Origin: a virus
Strand: one strand, 5' to 3'
Virus record (IMG/VR): IMGVR_UViG_3300017782_000287
Coordinates: 1-20,942 of that record
DNA length: 20,942 nucleotides
Positions within the stretch are counted from its first letter, which is position 1; each line of letters starts with the position of its first letter. Below are positions 9,633 to 15,256 of the stretch, in pieces. The notes beneath the pieces are model-generated. The model was given only the letters and a program-made list of their open reading frames with translations, had not been told where the DNA came from and did no database searches. The position numbers and the translations under genes were made by a program.

Positions 9633-10168
9633 AGTTTTTTATCATCAATTTGCATTTCATAGTCGGAGTTCTTCGTAAACCAAACGACATCTCCAATTTT
9701 CAACCCTAGCTCTTTTATCTTATCACTAGCATACATAATCTTTCCTTTATAGTTTACCTCTTCTTCAAAAGATACAAGTTCAAGGATATCACTTTTTAGT
9801 TTAGGCTCTGGCTTTATCGGATCTAAAAATACCCAATCATCTAAAGCTATAATCTCATCCGTGTCTTTTTTCTTCACAATATAAGATTGTGTGGCGTGAC
9901 CACCGTCTGGACTGTAGTTAACCTGATACAAGTCATTATTCTCATCAAGAACTTGAGGTGTTATCACAACGTGATGATGAAAGTAAAGTGTGTCTCCAAT
10001 AGCTACTTGCGTTTTGTACTTTTCCGGGATGCCAACAACTTCACCTTCCATAACCCTATGCTCAAACTCGTTGAACTTAGTTTCGATATATATCTCAACG
10101 TCTCCTATCTTTTTAGTCTCGTTCACTTTCTTGGGAACGTAAACAACAAAATTACTTAGTGGTCTCAT
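9590..10168 (-). CDS. GroES-like co-chaperonin
   Basis: The 192-residue product resembles the GroES-like proteins often found beside the terminase in Bacteroidota phages. The N-terminus MRPLSNFVVYVP suits the first barrel strand. A long polar stretch (about 13-36) could be the mobile loop that binds GroEL. It is followed by GEVVGIP and GDTLYFHHHVV (about 58-68), the usual position of the GroES core. The C-terminal half repeats the theme with KIKELGLKIGDVVWF and DDKKLWRVL, so it may hold two GroES-type domains, about twice the length of bacterial GroES. By analogy with T4 gp31 it would work with host GroEL in folding capsid proteins. The ATG overlaps the upstream stop by one base (TGATG), which suggests coupled translation. 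Confidence 0.7.
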   Translation of the reverse strand: MRPLSNFVVYVPKKVNETKKIGDVEIYIETKFNEFEHRVMEGEVVGIPEKYKTQVAIGDTLYFHHHVVITPQVLDENNDLYQVNYSPDGGHATQSYIVKKKDTDEIIALDDWVFLDPIKPEPKLKSDILELVSFEEEVNYKGKIMYASDKIKELGLKIGDVVWFTKNSDYEMQIDDKKLWRVLIQNLTIVEK

Positions 10169-10404
10169 CAGAAGTTACAATCAAATTCAAGTAATACGGG
10201 TGCGTTTTCTACAGCCTTCCATAAGGCTAAGTCTCCATTCTGATCTTTGATATAAATGACGTATCGTCTTTCTTTATATCTGTCTAAATGTTTTCTGTCT
10301 AATAAGATGGCGTTTACTTCACCAGCTCCAGCTTTCTGACCTACATAGTAAGCCATCGCTTTAAGTGGGTCGTTGCCCACGATAATTTTACGAATGATTT
10401 CCAT
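10168..10404 (-). CDS. Small conserved-looking late protein of unknown function
   Basis: This 78-residue protein is not one I can name. It opens MEIIRKIIVGNDPLKAMAYY, then VGQKAGAGEV, and has a beta-rich centre (AILLDRK, RRYVIYIK) with LALWKAVENAP near the end. There is no signal peptide or membrane segment. It sits inside the late operon directly before the GroES-like gene, sharing one base with it, and 12 bases after the previous gene. That tight coupling suggests a role in head assembly or packaging, but this is only context. Confidence 0.7.
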   Translation of the reverse strand: MEIIRKIIVGNDPLKAMAYYVGQKAGAGEVNAILLDRKHLDRYKERRYVIYIKDQNGDLALWKAVENAPVLLEFDCNF

Positions 10405-10416
10405 TTCAATTTAAAT

Positions 10417-10722
10417 TTAAGCATCTCCACCTTCTCTGTTTAGCCAGTAGTCTATATTACTAAAGTCATCATCGCCTTTATCATACGAACTTGCTATATG
10501 AGACATCAAAGAAGCTAATTCACTTTCATTATCGACAAAGATACTAGAAATAGCATTTACCTTATAGCGTAGTGGAGAAATGTCTTCCTCTATAAGGCCA
10601 ACGCACATTACAGACATAAAGTCTTTCTTTAGACCGTAATCTTCAGCTAGGTCTTCTATATCCTCAAACTTCTCTCTAACCTTTATAAAAAATTCAAGCT
10701 TGTTTTCTTCTTCTTTATTCAT
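10417..10722 (-). CDS. Small acidic late protein of unknown function
   Basis: The 101-residue protein is acidic and helical (KFEDIEDLAEDYGL, SELASLMSHIASSYDKGDDD). I recognise no domain. Its start overlaps the end of the 324-residue fibre gene by eight bases, so it is co-transcribed with it and with the downstream packaging genes. Confidence 0.65.
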   Translation of the reverse strand: MNKEEENKLEFFIKVREKFEDIEDLAEDYGLKKDFMSVMCVGLIEEDISPLRYKVNAISSIFVDNESELASLMSHIASSYDKGDDDFSNIDYWLNREGGDA

Positions 10723-11689
10723 TATTTGAGATCAACTTAACACTAGATCTAAAATACATAGTTTCTCCCACTCCATTGCTTGCCCTCACATCTATGCTTG
10801 AATTGTCAGAGCTAATGGCTGCTGAAAGAATAAAGTCTCCAGTTGTTGTATCGCCAAGTTGTACAGCTACAGAGTCTGAAAATATAGGTGCAGTTGCTGT
10901 GTTCTGTGAATTCCAAATAACAGAAAAAGTACCCATTCTCTTTCTTGTTTCATTTCCAACATTAACAACATAGTCAACCATCATTCCTTTGAATGTTGTT
11001 ATTGGTATGCTAAACATAATAGAATTAGTAGCTCCATTTGCAACGTTTTCACCTTCTGATCTTCTGTAAGTAGAAGTTTTTCCGTCACTTCCTTCTCTTA
11101 TAACAAAATCAGTTCCTGCATAAAAAAGAATAGATGTGCTAAAAGTAAATATAGAAGAACCACTAAGAGATCCTGAATTATTAAACTGTATTTGAGTGTT
11201 GCTACCACCAGCAGCTGCTGTAACTCCTGTAGTTACATAATCTTTTAAGTCTTGAATGGTTATGTACTTGTGAGCTGTTGCACTTGCGTCATATATAAAG
11301 AAGCTATCCTCTATAGCTACATCAGACTCTGTTAGTTGAAGTAGTGTTGTTGGAGCGTTTAGGGATATAACATTGCTTCCTGATACAGCAATGGGAGCTG
11401 TTCCAGTGTTGGATTCTCCAGTAGAGAACGCACCACTATTTAAAGTTCTTTTTACAACATTATTATTTGAATCTAAAAGCAGAGCAGAAGTTTCTGAAGA
11501 CCCAGCGGTAGGTGCTGTCCCAAATTTTAATGTGCCATCCACTTCAACGATTGTTGAAGATATTTTAAGAGCGGAGTCATTTCCCGCCCCATCTTCTACC
11601 ACCTTAGTAGAAGTAGTTATCACACCCTCATCTAGTTTTAAGAGAGATGTATAGGCCTCTTTTACCTTTGTTCCTGCAAGTGTTCCCAT
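10715..11689 (-). CDS. Fibre-like structural protein
   Basis: The 324-residue protein has the composition of a fibre: rich in Ser, Thr, Gly, Asn and Ala with many short beta stretches. Residues about 48-90 hold VEVDGTLKFGTAP and LLLDSNNNVVKRTL, which parallels LAVDSSGNVIERTL in the giant fibre. After GSNTQIQFNNSGSLSGSS (common in phage fibre proteins) comes a beta-rich C-terminal domain from about 200 onward with no motif I recognise. It is the first gene after a TATCTTTG promoter and leads an operon that continues through the packaging genes. Possible roles are a short tail fibre, a head decoration or a tail appendage. Confidence 0.7.
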   Translation of the reverse strand: MGTLAGTKVKEAYTSLLKLDEGVITTSTKVVEDGAGNDSALKISSTIVEVDGTLKFGTAPTAGSSETSALLLDSNNNVVKRTLNSGAFSTGESNTGTAPIAVSGSNVISLNAPTTLLQLTESDVAIEDSFFIYDASATAHKYITIQDLKDYVTTGVTAAAGGSNTQIQFNNSGSLSGSSIFTFSTSILFYAGTDFVIREGSDGKTSTYRRSEGENVANGATNSIMFSIPITTFKGMMVDYVVNVGNETRKRMGTFSVIWNSQNTATAPIFSDSVAVQLGDTTTGDFILSAAISSDNSSIDVRASNGVGETMYFRSSVKLISNNE

Positions 11690-11696
11690 AATAAAG

Positions 11697-11714
11697 TACT
11701 TTTGTACAAAGATA
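11697..11714. promoter_or_regulatory. Face-to-face promoter pair with central palindrome
   Basis: The plus strand has TACTTTTG (11697-11704) and the minus strand TATCTTTG (11714-11707). Both fit TAnnTTTG and they point at each other across only two bases. The palindrome TTTGTACAAA (11701-11710) covers the ends of both boxes. The plus box would serve the winged-helix gene (28-base leader) and the minus box the fibre and packaging operon (17-base leader). A protein bound to the palindrome would cover both boxes. No good -33 boxes were identified. Confidence 0.5.
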
Positions 11715-11732
11715 CATTTAATTCAATTCATT

Positions 11733-12356
11733 ATGGGATCTAAACGAATCCACAAAAAAGAGGACAAGAAGTTTCGTGATTTCTTATATCTAGACAATAA
11801 ACCAGACTCTCCCGCTAAGTTTTACTATATAGCCATACGATGGGCTAGAAAAAACTCTACACTAAAGCCTAGACAGATAGAAGCCCTGTTCTTTATGCAC
11901 GACCTAGAGTTCTTTACTTGCCAATGGTTAGGTAAACAGCTAAAGGTTAGTTACTTTCAAACTAAGGATAAACTGATAGGCCCACTAGTGCGTGAGGGTT
12001 ACTTATTTAAGTACTTTGATAGAAGAGCTGTTGGGTATGAAGACGACAGTATGTGGTTTAGAGATGAGAATAGGTTTAACTATAGAGTTAGATACTCTCT
12101 GACTCAGAAGTCAAAGCTGTTCATTGCAAAGATGTATAGGATTATGGCTGGGGAAACAAAAGTAGAAACAGACTATGACGAATCCACCATTGCTAAGGAC
12201 AGACCCGATAAGTCAAGGGGTGGCCCTAGAAAGGTTAAGAAGAAAAGACTCAAAGGTTTTGAGGACTCTCCTTTAGGTAAAAAGATTATTTCGAATCAGA
12301 ATGCTTATCGACAACACGAAACGGCATCTCAAGAGCAGCACCCTCGTGAGGAATAA
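11733..12356 (+). CDS. Winged-helix-like protein, candidate late-gene regulator
   Basis: The 207-residue protein is basic. Residues about 43-110 (LKPRQIEALFFMHDLEFF, WLGKQLKVSY, TKDKLIGPLVREGYLFKYF, then a beta hairpin and YRVRYSLTQKSKLFIAKMYR) follow the helix-helix-helix-wing order of MarR-like winged-helix proteins: a recognition helix, a beta wing and a C-terminal helix after a Y-x-L-T-x-K-x-K turn. The C-terminal 60 residues are Lys/Arg-rich and look disordered (RGGPRKVKKKRLKGF). It is the only rightward gene within the leftward late block, and its promoter overlaps the late promoter of the fibre operon. Regulation of that promoter, including its own, is an inference from layout. Its 3' end overlaps a leftward gene by 71 bases. 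Confidence 0.7.
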   Translation: MGSKRIHKKEDKKFRDFLYLDNKPDSPAKFYYIAIRWARKNSTLKPRQIEALFFMHDLEFFTCQWLGKQLKVSYFQTKDKLIGPLVREGYLFKYFDRRAVGYEDDSMWFRDENRFNYRVRYSLTQKSKLFIAKMYRIMAGETKVETDYDESTIAKDRPDKSRGGPRKVKKKRLKGFEDSPLGKKIISNQNAYRQHETASQEQHPREE

Positions 12357-12462
12357 ACTTTCCTTTATGCTTCATTAAAGAATATCTTCCGCCCTTAGAC
12401 ATCCAGTGATATCCCTCTGGAGACTTTACCATTTTTTTAGTTTCTCTTTTTTTTGTTTTCAT
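12286..12462 (-). CDS. 58-residue basic protein, antisense-overlapping
   Basis: Reading leftward from the ATG at 12462 gives 58 residues: MKTKKRETKKMVKSPEGYHW, then MSKGGRYSLMKHKGKFIPHE, GAALEMPFRVV and a short tail before TAA. It starts two bases after the stop of the upstream lytic gene, as a late operon gene would. The core pattern EGYHWM-KGGRYSLMKHKGKF-PHEGA with C-terminal FRVV looks like a compact conserved fold rather than random coding, and I recall similar short proteins in other marine phages, which is not verified. The last 71 bases overlap the winged-helix gene tail to tail. Its first residues (MKTKK) copy those of the preceding protein. Function is unknown. Confidence 0.65.
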   Translation of the reverse strand: MKTKKRETKKMVKSPEGYHWMSKGGRYSLMKHKGKFIPHEGAALEMPFRVVDKHSDSK

Positions 12463-12464
12463 AA

Positions 12465-13091
12465 TTATATTCTTGGTGTTGAATATCTAAATTTTAGATA
12501 CTCTTCAGTGTCTTTTTTAAATTTTTTAGCTTTTGGGCCTTTGTCTTTTTTATGGTGATACTTTCTCCACCATTCTGAAAAGTCTTTACTTGAACTTAAA
12601 ACATCACCAAAATCTCCCGGCCCCTGAAGTTTGTCTGCTATAAGCAGTATTTGCTGTTTTTCTTTTGATAGCCTTGAGAAGTCTGCTGGCTCTTGATGTA
12701 GCTTAAAAAGCCATTCAGGTATTTGTCTTCCTTGATCATTGAATCTTTCAACGGCTCTGTTTACAGCTGTTGCCGCTGCTGATCTGTCTAATTTAGAAGG
12801 GTCTTTAAGATACTCAAATTGATATAAGCCTCTACCCGGCCCACCACCAACTTGTTTTTGTGCAGGATCCATTGTCTTACCTGTTTCGTGATAAGCAATA
12901 GCCTCAAATTTATCCTCCCAGTCTCCTCTAGTTCCTCCCTTTTCAGCGATTAAGTCTTTAAAAGAATCTTCTAAAATTTTATCATCGCTCATTTCACCAG
13001 CCATCCTGTATGGTTCATACATAGGCTCAGGTTTAATAGAACGCCTTCTTATTTTTAATTTTTTAGGATCTGTTTTTTTCTTAGTCTTCAT
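12465..13091 (-). CDS. Lysozyme/transglycosylase-like virion or lysis protein
   Basis: The 208-residue protein has a basic N-terminal tail (first 20 residues nearly all Lys/Arg/Thr/Pro). It then has IAYHETG (Glu69, candidate catalytic acid) and QVGGGPGRGLYQFE (80-93). This Glu plus G-L-(Y/F)-Q pattern resembles soluble lytic transglycosylase and phage internal lysozyme-like proteins. The remainder is helical and ends in a Lys-rich segment. It would cleave peptidoglycan, either during DNA entry from the virion or at lysis. Overlaps of 11 bases with the upstream gene and a two-base gap downstream place it in the lysis operon. Catalytic assignment is by motif only. Confidence 0.55.
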   Translation of the reverse strand: MKTKKKTDPKKLKIRRRSIKPEPMYEPYRMAGEMSDDKILEDSFKDLIAEKGGTRGDWEDKFEAIAYHETGKTMDPAQKQVGGGPGRGLYQFEYLKDPSKLDRSAAATAVNRAVERFNDQGRQIPEWLFKLHQEPADFSRLSKEKQQILLIADKLQGPGDFGDVLSSSKDFSEWWRKYHHKKDKGPKAKKFKKDTEEYLKFRYSTPRI

Positions 13092-13407
13092 CTGCGTAGA
13101 AACAAGCTTTTACTTTGTAATGGGTAGGTGTCATATTCCCAGCTTTAACAGCAGCCTTTACAGCTTTAGTAGCCTCCTCTAATGTATCAGCCTTTACCAT
13201 AACCATCTGCTCATTGCTCATATAACCTCCTTTGTCATACTCCATATAGCCACCGCCACCATACTCAACCATTCCTCCGCCTTCATATTCTTTAGACAGC
13301 ATCTTCTTTGCCATCTCTCTTTGCTTAGGATCTTCAAGTAAAGCTTTTAGCATACCACCAGAAGCATACTCCATCATTCCACCTTTTCCGTACTTCTTAA
13401 TCTTCAT
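13081..13407 (-). CDS. Gly/Tyr/Met-rich small protein
   Basis: The 108-residue protein has two parts. Residues 1-66 carry repeated G-G-x-M-x-E-Y type units: GKGGMMEYASGGML, then GGGMVEYGGGGYMEYDKGGY, separated by a Lys/Glu helix (LLEDPKQREMAKKMLSKEYE). Residues 67-108 look globular (EQMVMVKADTLEEATKAVKA, then HYKVKACFY). The repeats may be a flexible or self-associating region. I do not recognise a family. It overlaps the endolysin gene upstream and the lysozyme-like gene downstream by 11 bases each, so it is tightly coupled to both, which suggests a part in virion or lysis functions. It lacks a membrane segment, so it is not a typical holin. Confidence 0.65.
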   Translation of the reverse strand: MKIKKYGKGGMMEYASGGMLKALLEDPKQREMAKKMLSKEYEGGGMVEYGGGGYMEYDKGGYMSNEQMVMVKADTLEEATKAVKAAVKAGNMTPTHYKVKACFYADED

Positions 13408-13867
13408 AATTCAAATATTTAGTTTTTCCGTTTTTCTTTACTGCCTTAAGTATTTGTTTTCTGTTCTTACCATAGTTATATGATACGTGTACCCAATCGG
13501 GGCATTCCTCCGAACCGAATTCCCAAATTAATTGATCAAACACAAAATTATCTTTTATATTATGAAATACTTCAGCATTCTTGTAATCACAGTCCCCTGT
13601 GCATATATCTATATCAGCCGCAGCTCCCTTGATAGCACAATGCTGTGAGGTAGCACTCCCACCGATAGCAGTATTCAAAGCAGGACTTCTATATCCACTT
13701 GTAATAACAATAGGCCCCATAAGATCTCTTAAGGGTTGTAATACTTTTTCACATAGTTCTGTTAGGTTTTCTATTTGCTGTTCATCGGGTGTATTATCTA
13801 TGTCTCTACGCTTAGCCGTAACAGACCTAGTCATCTCTTTTAATGTAAAGTTTTTACTTAGCTTCAT
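13397..13867 (-). CDS. Peptidase M15-family endolysin (D-Ala-D-Ala-type)
   Basis: The 156-residue protein matches the zinc peptidase M15_3 fold. It opens SKNFTLKEMTRS, then ITSGYRSPALNTAIGGS, the SxH motif in TSQHCAIKGAAADIDI (about 79-94), and DQLIWEFG with PDWVHVSY (about 124-134), whose His is the third zinc ligand. Such enzymes cut peptide cross-links in peptidoglycan and serve phages as endolysins. The usual spacing is S-x-H-x-x-G-x-A-x-D; here there are four residues between His and Gly, as if two had been inserted. There is no signal peptide, so release would need a holin, which is not seen nearby. It is the first gene of the leftward operon and starts seven bases after a TATCTTTG box, so its message may be almost leaderless. 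Confidence 0.88.
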   Translation of the reverse strand: MKLSKNFTLKEMTRSVTAKRRDIDNTPDEQQIENLTELCEKVLQPLRDLMGPIVITSGYRSPALNTAIGGSATSQHCAIKGAAADIDICTGDCDYKNAEVFHNIKDNFVFDQLIWEFGSEECPDWVHVSYNYGKNRKQILKAVKKNGKTKYLNYED

Positions 13868-13874
13868 AATAAGG

Positions 13875-13882
13875 CAAAGATA
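13875..13882 (-). promoter_or_regulatory. -7 promoter box of the lysis operon
   Basis: The minus strand reads TATCTTTG, then CCTTATT and the ATG at 13867. The seven-base distance would place the transcript start at or next to the start codon. It lies five bases from the oppositely directed -7 box of the HNH gene. The -33 region has TTG only at a longer spacing than usual. Confidence 0.5.
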
Positions 13883-13886
13883 AACT

Positions 13887-13894
13887 TATATTTG
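13887..13894 (+). promoter_or_regulatory. -7 promoter box of the HNH gene
   Basis: TATATTTG fits TAnnTTTG and is followed by CTTTG and the ATG at 13900, so a leaderless message is predicted. It shares the 32-base divergent gap with the lysis promoter. Confidence 0.45.
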
Positions 13895-13899
13895 CTTTG

Positions 13900-14178
13900 A
13901 TGGAAGACCAACAAGAAACAAGTAAGGAAAAAAGGATAAGAAGGAAAAGGGAATATCGTAACAGAAAGAGAAAAAGATTAGACGATTATAAAAAGACATT
14001 AAGTTGTGAGATCTGTGGAGAGAGCCATACTCGATGTTTAGAATTCCACCACATAGATCCTTCTACCAAAAGAGGACACATAGCCGACTTAATTAAAGAT
14101 TGTTCTTTTGATTTAGTTATGGAAGAGATTAAGCTGTGCAGAGTTCTCTGCGCTAACTGCCATAGAAAGGAGCATTAA
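13900..14178 (+). CDS. HNH endonuclease
   Basis: Translation from the ATG at 13900 gives 92 residues; an upstream in-frame TTG is less likely. After a very basic helix (about 8-35, mostly Lys/Arg/Glu) there is CEIC, then LEFHHIDP, then LCRVLCANCHRKEH. This is an HNH nuclease with a zinc-binding CxxC...CxxC pair and HH-N-H catalytic residues. In phages such small HNH proteins work in packaging (often next to the terminase) or as homing nucleases. Here it is alone, divergent from the lysis operon and at the border of the control region. A homing or selfish role is possible but nothing nearby (intron, split gene) supports it. Confidence 0.85.
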   Translation: MEDQQETSKEKRIRRKREYRNRKRKRLDDYKKTLSCEICGESHTRCLEFHHIDPSTKRGHIADLIKDCSFDLVMEEIKLCRVLCANCHRKEH

Positions 14179-14188
14179 GAGATTTACT

Positions 14189-14203
14189 TAAAGTATTACT
14201 TTA
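14189..14203. repeat. Inverted repeat upstream of a promoter
   Basis: TAAAGTA, one base, TACTTTA forms a perfect 7-base-arm inverted repeat. It lies 10 bases after the HNH stop and four bases before the TTG of the next promoter. It could be a weak terminator for the HNH gene or an operator. Confidence 0.4.
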
Positions 14204-14206
14204 GGG

Positions 14207-14237
14207 TTGCATCTTAATTTTTTTTGTTGTAACTTCG
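14207..14237 (+). promoter_or_regulatory. Bacteroidota-type promoter of the central region
   Basis: TTG (14207-14209), a 20-base spacer that includes an eight-T run, then TAACTTCG (14230-14237). The -7 box is a one-base variant of TAnnTTTG and is identical to the box before the 42-residue gene at 19327. Transcription would start near 14243. Confidence 0.5.
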
Positions 14238-14242
14238 TCTAA

Positions 14243-14390
14243 GTACTGCGAGGTAGCAACGATACTCAATACTTCACGTAATGAACTATCTCGTCTCGCC
14301 ATACGAAACTCTCAACTTAAATACTACTGAAGTGCGGGGGTCTCAAAACCCCAAGCACGAAAGGACAGAACACTAAGTGAGACTCCATTC
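14243..14390 (+). ncRNA. Candidate structured RNA with possible pseudoknot
   Basis: This stretch is clearly less AT-rich than its surroundings and follows directly on a promoter. GTGC-GGGG (14332-14339) pairs with CCCC-AA-GCAC (14349-14358). The loop word GTCTCA (14340-14345) is complementary to TGAGAC (14378-14383), giving an H-type pseudoknot, or alternatively a nine-pair helix GGGGTCTCA/TGAGACTCC (14337-14345 with 14378-14386) that excludes the first stem. Upstream, GAGGTAG (14250-14256) can pair with CTATCTC (14286-14292). It does not match tmRNA, RNase P, 6S or tRNA features that I can recognise. A 31-codon ORF overlaps it, so a coding role is the main alternative. Confidence 0.35.
14281..14376 (+). 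CDS. Possible 31-residue peptide
   Basis: An ATG 44 bases after the predicted transcript start opens a short frame reading MNYLVSPYETLNLNTTEVRG then SQNPKHERTEH before TAA. There is no A-rich leader like those of the other rightward genes. The frame remains open for 14 more codons after the TAA, so it could be the remnant of something longer. It lies across the possible pseudoknot. Confidence 0.2.
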   Translation: MNYLVSPYETLNLNTTEVRGSQNPKHERTEH

Positions 14391-14902
14391 CAATTTGTAT
14401 ACGGGCGTATTATATTCATAATTTTGCTGTTACCCCATTGCTATTTAACAGCTCTATCACAAGACATATCTGGCCTTCTGACGTTCCCCGAAAATTTTCT
14501 GAGAAATGTTTAGTGAGGGGATTATATACATATTATAACGACACGATCAGCAAACCGAAACGAATTCTGCAACCCATCCCCCTCATTTTGAAACGCATTT
14601 TCTGCAAATATTCTAGCTTTTGTATGTAGCATATAGATATAACTAATAACTGTAGCTATTACAAAGTATTGAACTATTTAAATGATTTTTGAGTCCCTTA
14701 TGGAAGCGGAACAATCCCTCCACCAATTACCCTTATATATATATTACAGCTCAGGGAACATTATCAGATGCGCTTGTGTAAATCTGTTGCAATATGTAAG
14801 CTGTTGATTATCAAGTTGCGATACATATGTTATTAACAATTTGTTTATTAAAATATATTTTCTTACATTAGCAAAATATTAATCAAACAAACAACACAAA
14901 TT
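14391..14902. other. Gene-free control region or possible origin
   Basis: I find no convincing gene in these 512 bases. Contents: the 10-base inverted repeat TACGGGCGTA (14400-14409); the inverted repeat GCTGTTA/TAACAGC (14426-14432 and 14446-14452); TGAGGGG (14514-14520) against CCCCTCA (14579-14585); an imperfect direct repeat GAAACGAATTCTGCAA / GAAACGCATTTTCTGCAA (14557-14572 and 14590-14607); the inverted repeat TTGAT-T-ATCAA near 14804; and an AT-rich stretch 14821-14902 leading into the first early gene. The position between leftward late and rightward early genes, with repeats beside AT-rich DNA, fits a control region or replication origin, but that is inference. Confidence 0.4.
14557..14607. 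repeat. Pair of imperfect direct repeats
   Basis: GAAACGAATTCTGCAA (14557-14572) and GAAACGCATTTTCTGCAA (14590-14607) differ by one substitution and a two-base insertion. Starts are 33 bases apart, about three helical turns, so proteins bound to each would lie on the same face. Confidence 0.4.
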
Positions 14903-15187
14903 ATGAGCAATTTCACTTTAAAAAACCCGAAAAAATTTTATATATGGTCAGTAAAATCATATAGAAACCCTAGAACAATTTATATAACTGATATATTAGC
15001 ACCAAAAGATTTTAATTTTCAAGTTGGTCAATTTGTTGGTACAAAAATTAACGAAATGAAGTTAATTGGATATAAATTTATAAAAGACCATTATGGTAGA
15101 GATGTCGAGGAGGTTTTTGAAAATACAGGAAAATTTATGAAACAAGAAATTATTGATATTCATAATAATTCTTTTAAGGCATACTGA
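14903..15187 (+). CDS. Unknown 94-residue protein, first gene of the rightward module
   Basis: The protein opens MSNFTLKNPKKFYIWSVKSY and is rich in Lys, Ile, Phe and Tyr, with a predicted beta-rich centre (RTIYITDIL, NFQVGQFVGTKI, MKLIGYKFI) and a helical end. I do not recognise a domain. The start is supported by an A-rich leader (AATCAAACAAACAACACAAA) of the kind that precedes most genes of this module. A hairpin begins five bases after the stop. Confidence 0.7.
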   Translation: MSNFTLKNPKKFYIWSVKSYRNPRTIYITDILAPKDFNFQVGQFVGTKINEMKLIGYKFIKDHYGRDVEEVFENTGKFMKQEIIDIHNNSFKAY

Positions 15188-15191
15188 AGAT

Positions 15192-15221
15192 GGGTTTATT
15201 ACCCGAAACGCTGTGAAGCGT
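15192..15221 (+). other. Two small RNA hairpins between genes
   Basis: GGGT-TTATT-ACCC (15192-15204) is followed by ACGCT-GTGA-AGCGT (15208-15221), the latter a five-pair stem closed by a GTGA (GNRA-type) tetraloop. They lie directly after the stop codon of the upstream gene and before the A-rich leader of the next. No T-run follows, so they are not obvious terminators. Confidence 0.45.
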
Positions 15222-15256
15222 CTATGTCAATTAATAATAATCAAACAACACAAACA

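Noticed and set aside
14243-14420. tmRNA, RNase P RNA or tRNA
   Set aside because: I find no tag-peptide frame with acceptor ends, no GAGGAAAGUCC-type RNase P core and no cloverleaf with a T-loop.
14438-14629. Rightward 63-codon open frame in the central gap
   Set aside because: It starts at TTG, has no A-rich leader or promoter, crosses several inverted and direct repeats, and its product shows no domain-like pattern.
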